Shown one piece after another: positions 1 to 7,173 of a DNA stretch of 12,044 bases. A program made the position numbers and the translations under genes. Every line of letters begins with the position of its first letter. The stretch's first letter is position 1. The notes under the pieces were generated by a model, which was given only the letters and a program-made list of their open reading frames with translations, was not told where the DNA came from and did no database searches. The stretch covers positions 1-12,044 of the forward strand of contig JAEWKP010000132.1 of assembly GCA_023393655.1 (NCBI GenBank). Direction: 5' to 3'. Source of the stretch: Pseudomonadota bacterium (GTDB lineage Bacteria; Pseudomonadota; Alphaproteobacteria; Rhizobiales; Beijerinckiaceae).

Positions 1-17
1 CCCGACTGGAGGGCGGC

Positions 18-332
18 TTGGACGAGGAATGTGACTGCCCAGAGGTCGAGATCCCTGCCGGCGCCGTCCATGGTGAGTTCGAGATCGTCAACAAGAAGGG
101 CCTGCACGCCCGCGCCACGGCGAAATTCGTGCAATGCGCCGCCCGCTTCGATGCCGACATCACCGTCAGCCGCTGCGGCGAGACGGTGGGCGCCACCTCG
201 ATCATGGGCGTGCTGACGCTGGGCGCCGGCATCGGCTCCACGATCACCATCGTCGCCCAGGGCACTGAGGCTCAAGCCGCGCTCGACGCGCTCGCGGCCC
301 TGATCGCCGACAGGTTCGGCGAGGGGGAGTGA
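18..332 (+). CDS. ptsH: HPr family phosphocarrier protein of the regulatory PTS
   Basis: Small cytoplasmic phosphocarrier that takes a phosphoryl group from enzyme I (PtsP type) and passes it to EIIA proteins; in alphaproteobacteria this branch is regulatory rather than sugar-transporting. With the start used here (104 residues) the active-site motif GLHARA places the phospho-histidine at His30, followed by the expected Arg32. Ser61 in ATSIMG lies 31 residues further on, matching Ser46 of classical HPr, the target of HPr kinase; hprK and an EIIA gene are therefore expected just upstream, outside the window. The start is TTG with GGAGGG at 8-13. The frame is open to the window edge, so an earlier start is possible. 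The N-terminus is about 15 residues longer than in E. coli HPr and is acidic with two cysteines (ECDC). Function is secure; the exact start is not. Confidence 0.93.
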   Translation: MDEECDCPEVEIPAGAVHGEFEIVNKKGLHARATAKFVQCAARFDADITVSRCGETVGATSIMGVLTLGAGIGSTITIVAQGTEAQAALDALAALIADRFGEGE

Positions 333-346
333 GGGCCGCAGCCCGC

Positions 347-452
347 GTCATTCCCGGGCGCAGCGTAGCGCAGTCCCGGGAATCTCTTTCAGGAAAGGGC
401 GAGGGGCGGCGCCTCGTCGCCACGAGATGCTCGGGTCAAGCCCGAGCATGAC
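347..452. repeat. Two facing palindromes (REP/BIME-like intergenic element)
   Basis: Two palindromes lie 43 bases apart. The first pairs ATTCCCGGG (350-358) with CCCGGGAAT (375-383) around a 16-base centre. The second pairs ATGCTCGGG (427-435) with CCCGAGCAT (441-449) around a 5-base loop. The unit is itself mirror-symmetric: it opens with GTCAT (347-351) and closes with ATGAC (448-452), and ATCTC (382-386) faces GAGAT (424-428). From memory, palindromes of this kind are scattered between genes in Rhizobiales genomes, so a repeat family is likely, but no second copy exists in this window. Sitting 15 bases after the ptsH stop, the stems could also end or protect the ptsH transcript; no T-tract follows, so this is not a classical terminator. 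Confidence 0.7.
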
Positions 453-477
453 AGCCGCTCGCCGTGTTCGAGGTCTC

Positions 478-497
478 ATATAAAGACATCTTTATAT
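478..497. promoter_or_regulatory. Perfect 20-bp palindrome, probable SahR-type operator of ahcY
   Basis: ATATAAAGA, two bases (CA), then TCTTTATAT: a perfect 9+2+9 inverted repeat and a sharp A/T island in GC-rich DNA, 75 bases before the ahcY start. Its form suits a dimeric helix-turn-helix repressor. In many Proteobacteria ahcY and other methionine-cycle genes are controlled by SahR, an ArsR-family regulator that senses S-adenosylhomocysteine, and the alphaproteobacterial operators I recall are AT-rich palindromes around AAAGA/TCTTT. The palindrome is seen directly; assignment to SahR is inference from position and family knowledge. Confidence 0.6.
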
Positions 498-499
498 CT

Positions 500-528
500 T
501 TGATTGCCATTCGCTCCGACCGCTGCTA
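500..528 (+). promoter_or_regulatory. ahcY: Weak candidate promoter for ahcY
   Basis: TTGATT (500-505) and CTGCTA (523-528) are spaced by 17 bases, a possible -35/-10 pair lying directly downstream of the palindrome at 478-497. A repressor there would touch the -35 region. Neither box is a strong match, so this is only a suggestion. Confidence 0.25.
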
Positions 529-561
529 GAGAGCCCGCCATCATCAGCGGTAACAGCGATT

Positions 562-565
562 GGAG
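562..565 (+). promoter_or_regulatory. ahcY: Ribosome binding site that decides the ahcY start
   Basis: GGAG lies 6 bases before the GTG at 572. The alternative in-frame TTG at 560 has no comparable site upstream and would include this GGAG in its own codons, so GTG 572 is preferred. Confidence 0.7.
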
Positions 566-571
566 CCCCCC

Positions 572-1966
<1,395 letters not shown>

Positions 1967-1992
1967 CACGCGCTCAAGCGCTGACCATCGCG

Positions 1993-2019
1993 AGGCCCGG
2001 CGTCAGCCGGGCCTTTTTT
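1993..2019 (+). terminator. Rho-independent terminator of ahcY
   Basis: GGCCCGGC (1994-2001), loop GTCA, GCCGGGCC (2006-2013), then six T (2014-2019). The 8-bp all-G/C stem is extended by an A-T pair (1993 with 2014). It begins 27 bases after the ahcY stop and isolates ahcY from the divL operon. Confidence 0.95.
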
Positions 2020-2139
2020 CATGTCTGTGCCTTCCGGGAATCAGACCCCGAGCTACTACAAATTGTGCCTCGCCGGCAGAAGGCATCTACTGCTTGACGA
2101 TCTCCGGCAATGGGCCGGTTTGGTCGGCAAATCGAACGA

Positions 2140-2154
2140 TTTACCTGCCATTAA
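2140..2154 (+). promoter_or_regulatory. CtrA-like binding box upstream of divL
   Basis: TTTA, seven bases (CCTGCCA), TTAA: one mismatch from the alphaproteobacterial CtrA consensus TTAA-N7-TTAA, with exactly the right spacing. Such AT-rich half-sites are rare in DNA of this composition. A CtrA box here would form a feedback loop, because DivL acts above CtrA. The match is seen; binding is inferred. Confidence 0.4.
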
Positions 2155-2274
2155 GCACTTCCTGACGGACTCCAGCGATGATTAGAGTGGGACTGATTCG
2201 GTCGCCGCGATGCGCGGGCCGGGTCGAAAGCTCTGATGTGGTTGGCGTGGTGGCGAGCGTGGATCGGCCCCTCC

Positions 2275-2298
2275 GGAGATGGCAGCCCTGCCAGCTCC
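2275..2298 (+). other. Small hairpin in the divL leader
   Basis: GGAG (2275-2278) and TGGCA (2280-2284) pair with TGCCA (2289-2293) and CTCC (2295-2298), with one A/G mismatch and the loop GCCC. No T-tract follows, so it is not a terminator. It lies 70 bases before the divL start. It may be chance in GC-rich DNA. Confidence 0.3.
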
Positions 2299-2367
2299 CC
2301 CGGCTGATTCCGATGGGCCCGATGGACAGGGCGGCTCAAGGCCGCCGGAGAGACGACGGACGCGAGA

Positions 2368-4848
2368 ATGGCACGGGCGAGGCGACAGGAGCGAGATGGC
2401 GGCTGGCGACCGCGCGCGTTGCTGCCGGCGCTGGCGGCGGCGTCAGCGACCGTTCCGACCATGGCGCGCAGCGAGTGGCTGGCGCCCGCACCCTTTGACA
2501 CCCTGAGCTCCGGCGGATTGTCGCTGATTCTGGCGGGGCTGACCGTCTTCGCCACGACGACATCGCTGATCTATGTGCGCGAGCGGACGCGCTGGCAGAA
2601 GCGCGAGGCCAAGCTCGCCGCCGATCTCGAAGCGGCGCGCAGCCACCAGGAACGGCTCTCCATCCTGCTCGCGGCCGATCCGCAGGTGGTCGTGAGCTGG
2701 AAGGGCCGTGATGCCGAGCCCATCTTCGAGGGCGACAGCGGCTTCCTCGGAGCTCCCGGTGCGACGCTCGCCTTGGCTTATGGCAGCTGGGCGCCGCCGG
2801 CCGATGCCAAGCGCCTGGAGCTGGCGACCGATGCGCTCAAGCAGCGCGGAGAAGCCTTCAATTTCACGCTCCGCAGCAAGGCGGGGCCTTTCATCGACGT
2901 CGAGGGGCGGCCCGTCGCCGGGCGCGCGGTGATCCGTTTTCGCGAGGTCACGGGCGAGCGGGCCGAGGTCATGACCCTGCGCGGCGAGCTCGAACGCGTG
3001 ACCGTCGGCCATGCGGCGCTTTCGAGCCTGCTTGCCGGGCTGCCGCATCCCGCCTGGATGCGCAATGCCGATGGCCGCCTCACCTGGGTCAACGCCGCCT
3101 ATGCGCGGGCGGTCGAGGCTGCCGATCCGGCTGTCGTCGCCAAGAGCGGTCTCGAACTGCTCGACCGCACCGAGCGCGATGCCGCCTCGCGGGCGCGCCG
3201 GGAAGGCGCGACCTTCGCCCTGCGCGCGCCAGCCGTGGTCTCCGGGCAGCGACGTACGCTCGACATCGTGGAGCTGCCGACCGCGACCGGCTATGCCGGC
3301 TTCGCCACCGACATGAGCGAGCTCGAGGCGGTCCGGGCCGATCTCCAGCGCCAGATGGACGCCCATGTCCGCACGCTCGACCGGCTCAAGACGGCGGTCG
3401 CCGTCTTCGACGGCACCCAGCGTCTGGTCTACCGCAATTCCGGCTTCGATGCGCTCTGGTCGCTGGACGCGGGCTTCCTCGACGGCCAGCCGACCGATGG
3501 CGAGATTCTCGACAAGCTGCGCGCCGAGCGGCGCCTGCCCGAGCTCGGCGACTACCGCAGCTGGAAGGCGGCGGCGCAGGTCGCCTATACCGCGACGCGC
3601 GCCAGCGAGGACTGGTGGTACCTGCCGGACGGGCGCACGATCCATGTCGTCGCCAGCCCCAATCCGCAGGGCGGCGTCACCTATCTCTATGACGACGTCA
3701 CCGAGCGCTTCACGCTGGAATCCCGCTTCAACGCCCTGTCCCGCACCCAGCGCGAGACGCTGGATTCGCTGCGCGAAGGCGTCGCCGTGTTCGGTTCGGA
3801 CGGGCGGCTCAAGCTCTCCAATCCGGCCTTTTCCCAGTCCTGGCGCATCCAGGGCGGCGATCTCGCGGCCAGCGCGCCGCATATCGACGAGGTCATCCGG
3901 CTCTGCCGGCCGCTCTTCCCGCAGGACGCGGTCTGGAGCGAATTGCACAGCGTCGTCACTGGCGTCCGCGATGCGCGCGAGGATTACAGCAGCCGCATCG
4001 AGCGGCGCGACGGCACGGTGCTCGACATGGCCGCGGCTCCCCTGCCGGACGGCGCGACCTTGATCTCCTTCGCCGATGTCACGGCCAGCGTGAATGTCGA
4101 GCGGGCACTGACCGAGAAGAACGAGGCGCTGGAGACGATCTCGCGGCTGCGCGAGGATTTCGTCCACCACGTCTCCTACGAACTGCGCTCGCCGCTGACC
4201 AACATCATCGGCTTCGCGCAATTGCTCGGCACCGAGACAGTCGGCGCGCTCAACGACAAGCAGCGCGACTACACCTCCCACATCGTCCGCTCCTCCGGCG
4301 CGCTGCTCGCCATCATCAACGACATCCTCGATCTCGCCACCATCGACAACGGCGCGCTGACGCTCGAAATCCAGGATGTCGACGTCGCCGATACCATCGC
4401 CCAGGCGGCGGCCGGGCTGCATGACCGGCTGACCGACAGCAAGCTCGACCTCAAGGTCGAGATCGATCCGCGCACCGGCCCGCTGCGCGCCGACGGCAAG
4501 CGCCTGCGCCAGGTGCTGTTCAACCTGCTCTCCAACGCCATCGGCTTCTCCTCCGCCGGCCAGACCGTCACGGTAAGCGCGACGCGCACAGGCGGGGACA
4601 TCCGCATCACGGTCGTCGATCAGGGCCGTGGCATCCCGGCCGAGGTGGTGGAAAAGGTGTTCGAGCGCTTCGAGAGCCATTCGCTCGGCTCCAGCCACCG
4701 CGGCGTCGGGCTGGGATTGTCCATCGTCCGCTCGATCGTCGAGCTCCATGGCGGCCATGTCGAGCTCGATTCCGCGCCCGGCCGCGGCACGCGGGTGACG
4801 GCCGTCTTCCCGGCACAGGGCGTGCCGCTCTCGGATGCCGCCGAATGA
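2368..4848 (+). CDS. divL: DivL-type PAS-domain histidine-kinase homologue with Tyr at the phospho-acceptor site
   Basis: Membrane-bound cell-cycle regulator of 826 residues. In Caulobacter, DivL controls the hybrid kinase CckA, and so CtrA, and is itself inhibited by DivK~P. Order of parts: basic N-terminus with a signal-like hydrophobic stretch (about 17-30), membrane helix (about 49-70), charged coiled linker (71-100), four PAS-like segments (roughly 95-195, 209-318, 333-450, 460-575), dimerisation helix (about 590-655) and ATPase domain (about 700-815). In the H-box, VSYELRSPL, Tyr604 stands where kinases have histidine, the hallmark of DivL (Tyr550 in Caulobacter). The ATP site is otherwise present: Asn719 and Asn723, DQGRGIP at 751-757, VFERF at 764-768, GVGLGL at 779-784. 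The ATG used follows a stop at 2305 and has no clear ribosome site; ATG 2461 is an alternative that would drop the signal-like part. The end overlaps tsaE-amgK by ATGA. Confidence 0.88.
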   Translation: MARARRQERDGGWRPRALLPALAAASATVPTMARSEWLAPAPFDTLSSGGLSLILAGLTVFATTTSLIYVRERTRWQKREAKLAADLEAARSHQERLSILLAADPQVVVSWKGRDAEPIFEGDSGFLGAPGATLALAYGSWAPPADAKRLELATDALKQRGEAFNFTLRSKAGPFIDVEGRPVAGRAVIRFREVTGERAEVMTLRGELERVTVGHAALSSLLAGLPHPAWMRNADGRLTWVNAAYARAVEAADPAVVAKSGLELLDRTERDAASRARREGATFALRAPAVVSGQRRTLDIVELPTATGYAGFATDMSELEAVRADLQRQMDAHVRTLDRLKTAVAVFDGTQRLVYRNSGFDALWSLDAGFLDGQPTDGEILDKLRAERRLPELGDYRSWKAAAQVAYTATRASEDWWYLPDGRTIHVVASPNPQGGVTYLYDDVTERFTLESRFNALSRTQRETLDSLREGVAVFGSDGRLKLSNPAFSQSWRIQGGDLAASAPHIDEVIRLCRPLFPQDAVWSELHSVVTGVRDAREDYSSRIERRDGTVLDMAAAPLPDGATLISFADVTASVNVERALTEKNEALETISRLREDFVHHVSYELRSPLTNIIGFAQLLGTETVGALNDKQRDYTSHIVRSSGALLAIINDILDLATIDNGALTLEIQDVDVADTIAQAAAGLHDRLTDSKLDLKVEIDPRTGPLRADGKRLRQVLFNLLSNAIGFSSAGQTVTVSATRTGGDIRITVVDQGRGIPAEVVEKVFERFESHSLGSSHRGVGLGLSIVRSIVELHGGHVELDSAPGRGTRVTAVFPAQGVPLSDAAE

Positions 4849-6401
4849 CCGAAGAAGTCCGCAAGGCCGGGACGCACCGGCTTCTGCTGGCGGACGAGGC
4901 GGCGACACTGCGCCTCGCTGCCGATATCGCCGCCATCCTCAAGCCGGGCGACATCGTCGCGCTCTCCGGCCATCTCGGCTCCGGCAAGTCGTTCCTGGCG
5001 CGCGCCATCCTGCGCGCCCTCGCCGACGATCCGGCGCTGGAGGCCCCGAGCCCGACCTTCACGCTGGTCCAGAGCTACGAGACGACGCATGGCACGGTGC
5101 TGCATGCCGATCTCTATCGCGTGCGTTCGCCCGACGAGCTCGACGATATCGGGCTGGTCGAGGATATCGATCGCCTGATCACGCTGGTCGAGTGGCCGGA
5201 CCGGGCCGGCTCGCGCCTGCCGGCGGCCCGCCGCATCGACATCGTGCTCGATGTCGATCCCGACAATCCGGAAACCGGCCGCATCGCCGATCTCTCCGGC
5301 GGTGTCCTCTGGAAGCAGCGCGTGGCCATTGCGGTGGCATCGCGCCGTCTCCTCGACGATGCCGGCTGGGGCGAGGCCCGCCGCGACTTCATGCTCGGCG
5401 ACGCCTCGACGCGCGCCTATGAGCGCCTGACCCGGCCGAATGGCGAGACCGCCGTGCTGATGATCTCGCCGCCGCGGCCCGACGGTCCACCGGTCCGGCT
5501 CGGCAAGCCCTATAGCGCGCTCGCCCATCTCGCCGAGACGATCGAGGCCTTCGTCGCGATGGATCGCGGCCTGCGCTCGCTCGGCTATTCGGCGCCGGAG
5601 ATTCTGGCGCAGGACCTGACGACCGGCCTGCTGGTGATCGAGGATCTGGGTGGTGAAGGCGTGATCGATGCCGAGCGTCGCCCGATCGCCGAGCGTTACG
5701 AGGCCGCGGCGCAACTCCTCGCCGACCTGCATCGCCACACCCTGCCGACGATCCTGCCGGTGGCGGAGGGGCGCGACCATACGCTGCCGGAATACGACCG
5801 CCAGGCACTCGCCATCGAGACCGAGCTGATCCTCGAATGGTATGCGCCGCATATCGCCGGCGTGACGCTTCCTGCGGTCACCCAGGCCGAGTTCGCGCGC
5901 ATCTGGAGCAGGCTCTTCGACGAGATCCTCGCGGCGCCCCAGACCTGGACGATGCGCGATGTGCACTCGCCCAACCTGATCTGGCTGGAGCAGCGCCAGG
6001 GCCATGCGCGGCTCGGCCTGATCGACTTCCAGGACGCAGTGCTCGGCCATCCCGCCTATGACCTCGTCTCGCTCGGCCAGGATGCCCGCATCGACGTTCC
6101 AGCCTCGCTGGAACTGCGCTTGCTCGCGGCCTATGGCGCCGCGCGACGCGGCGATGCCCCCGATTTCGATCTCCCCGGTTTCGCCCGCGCCTATGCGATC
6201 CTCGGCGCCCAGCGCAACACCAAGATCGCCGGCATCTTCGCCCGCCTCGACAAGCGCGACGGCAAGCCCGACTATCTCAAGCATCTGCCGCGCGTCGAAG
6301 GCTATCTGCGCCGCAACCTCGAACATCCTGCCCTGGAAGAGCTCAAGGGCTGGTATCAGGCGCATATGCCGAAGCTGTTCGAGACCGGCGCGACGGACTA
6401 G
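4845..6401 (+). CDS. tsaE-amgK: Fusion of TsaE (t6A tRNA modification ATPase) and AmgK (N-acetylmuramate/N-acetylglucosamine kinase)
   Basis: One 518-residue chain with two unrelated enzymes. Residues 1 to about 154 are TsaE, the ATPase that serves TsaB-TsaD in making threonylcarbamoyl-adenosine at position 37 of ANN-decoding tRNAs: P-loop GHLGSGKS (42-49), SPTFT (69-73), HADLYR with Asp89, EWPD (116-119). Residues about 160-518 are an aminoglycoside-phosphotransferase-fold sugar kinase: GDAST (185-189), IEDLGGEG, catalytic loop RDVHSPN with Asp372 and Asn377, metal-binding IDFQDA with Asp394. The resemblance to AmgK, and murU directly downstream, point to anomeric phosphorylation of MurNAc/GlcNAc in wall recycling. 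The start is fixed by the ATGA overlap with divL; no ribosome site is visible, so translation is probably coupled. The fused form is common in alphaproteobacteria. The P-loop has His43 where Asp is usual (GDLGAGK). The sugar specificity is inferred. Confidence 0.92.
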   Translation: MTEEVRKAGTHRLLLADEAATLRLAADIAAILKPGDIVALSGHLGSGKSFLARAILRALADDPALEAPSPTFTLVQSYETTHGTVLHADLYRVRSPDELDDIGLVEDIDRLITLVEWPDRAGSRLPAARRIDIVLDVDPDNPETGRIADLSGGVLWKQRVAIAVASRRLLDDAGWGEARRDFMLGDASTRAYERLTRPNGETAVLMISPPRPDGPPVRLGKPYSALAHLAETIEAFVAMDRGLRSLGYSAPEILAQDLTTGLLVIEDLGGEGVIDAERRPIAERYEAAAQLLADLHRHTLPTILPVAEGRDHTLPEYDRQALAIETELILEWYAPHIAGVTLPAVTQAEFARIWSRLFDEILAAPQTWTMRDVHSPNLIWLEQRQGHARLGLIDFQDAVLGHPAYDLVSLGQDARIDVPASLELRLLAAYGAARRGDAPDFDLPGFARAYAILGAQRNTKIAGIFARLDKRDGKPDYLKHLPRVEGYLRRNLEHPALEELKGWYQAHMPKLFETGATD

Positions 6402-6419
6402 TTTCAAGCCGATCACTAC

Positions 6420-6424
6420 GGAGA
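6420..6424 (+). promoter_or_regulatory. murU: Ribosome binding site that sets the murU start
   Basis: GGAG (6420-6423), followed by A, is separated by 6 bases from the GTG at 6430. This supports GTG over the in-frame ATG at 6466, which would begin inside the first beta strand and has no such site. Confidence 0.7.
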
Positions 6425-6429
6425 TTCGC

Positions 6430-7173
6430 GTGACCACAACCGCTTCGCCGCCGATCCGCCGGGCGATGGTGCTGGCGGCCGGGCTCGGGCAGCGCATGCG
6501 CCCGATCACCGACACGCTGCCGAAGCCGCTGGTCAGGATCGGCGGCAAGGCGATGCTCGACCATATGCTCGACCGGCTGGCCGAAGCCGGTGTCGAGGAA
6601 GCGGTCGTCAACGTCCACCATCTCGCCGGGCAGGTCGAAACGCATCTCGTGGATCGCATCCGCCCCCGCATCACCATCTCGGACGAGCGCGCGGAGTTGC
6701 TGGAGACCGGCGGCGGGGTCCGGAAGGCGCTGCCATTGCTGGGTGCCGCGCCCTTCTTCCACGTCAATTCGGATGCGCTCTGGCGCGAGACCGGCCGGCC
6801 CGCGATGAAGGCGATGGCGGCCGCCTGGGATCCCGATCGGATGGACATGCTGCTGCTGCTCGCCGATCGCGAAACCAGCCGCGGCTTCGATGGCGCCGGC
6901 GATTTTGTTCTGGCCGACGACGCTCGCCTGTCACGCCGCGGCAGCGCCGCGAGCGCGCCTCACGTCTATGCCGGCGTCGCGATCCTGAAGCCGGAGCTCT
7001 TTGCCGATACGCCGGAAGGGCCGTTCTCGCTCAACCTGTTGTTCGACCGCGCCATCGCGCGGGGCCGCCTGTTCGGCGAGCGGCTGGAAGGCCGCTGGCT
7101 GCATGTCGGCACGCCCGACGCGATAGCGCCGGCAGAGGCCGCCTTCGCCACCGCCCTGCCGGTCGATGCCTGA
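6430..7173 (+). CDS. murU: N-acetylmuramate-alpha-1-phosphate uridylyltransferase
   Basis: Cytoplasmic nucleotidyltransferase of 247 residues that joins MurNAc-1-phosphate and UTP to give UDP-MurNAc and pyrophosphate, the step after AmgK in the recycling route that bypasses MurA and MurB. The N-terminal signature LAAGLGQRMRPIT (15-27) followed by PKP (31-33) is that of the sugar-1-phosphate nucleotidyltransferase family; VNSDALW supplies the metal-binding Asp114 or so, and HVGTPDAI near the C-terminus is also typical. Length fits MurU and lacks the left-handed helix domain of GlmU. It begins at GTG, 28 bases after tsaE-amgK, and its last 8 bases overlap addB. Sequence alone cannot rule out another sugar phosphate, but the adjacent kinase makes MurU the best reading. 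Confidence 0.88.
   Translation: MTTTASPPIRRAMVLAAGLGQRMRPITDTLPKPLVRIGGKAMLDHMLDRLAEAGVEEAVVNVHHLAGQVETHLVDRIRPRITISDERAELLETGGGVRKALPLLGAAPFFHVNSDALWRETGRPAMKAMAAAWDPDRMDMLLLLADRETSRGFDGAGDFVLADDARLSRRGSAASAPHVYAGVAILKPELFADTPEGPFSLNLLFDRAIARGRLFGERLEGRWLHVGTPDAIAPAEAAFATALPVDA

Larger units (their letters stand above)
2020..2367 (+). other. Gene-free leader region of the divL operon
   Basis: About 350 bases between the ahcY terminator and the divL start. The first 150 are less GC-rich than the surroundings and should hold the promoter. TTGACG at 2094-2099 has no good -10 partner at 17-18 bases. GATTAG at 2180-2185 is a possible -10 lying 25 bases after the CtrA-like box at 2140-2154. Short open frames here (for example from 2178) have no homology I recognise and run into divL in another frame, so I call no gene. 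No tRNA or riboswitch form was recognised. Confidence 0.5.

Noticed and set aside
560..571. TTG start adding four residues to AhcY
   Set aside because: No ribosome site before it, and the good GGAG lies inside the extension at the right distance from GTG 572.
333..571. Riboswitch (SAM or SAH class) before ahcY
   Set aside because: The only strong structures are the paired palindromes and the 20-bp operator-like palindrome; I could not find a pseudoknot or conserved core of the known SAH or SAM classes.
2178..2498. 106-codon frame starting in the divL leader
   Set aside because: No recognisable product, no ribosome site, and most of it overlaps divL in a different frame.
2443..4908. 821-codon open frame on the minus strand opposite divL
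   Set aside because: Same shadow effect: repetitive acidic/arginine composition, no recognisable domain, while the + strand has clear PAS and ATPase motifs.
6058..6429. Upstream extension of the murU frame into tsaE-amgK
   Set aside because: Open only by chance across amgK; the ribosome site at 6420-6424 and the family N-terminus place the start at GTG 6430.
4620..6848. 742-codon minus-strand frame across tsaE-amgK and murU
   Set aside because: Spans three well-supported + strand genes and has no domain signature; stop-poor antisense of GC-rich codons.
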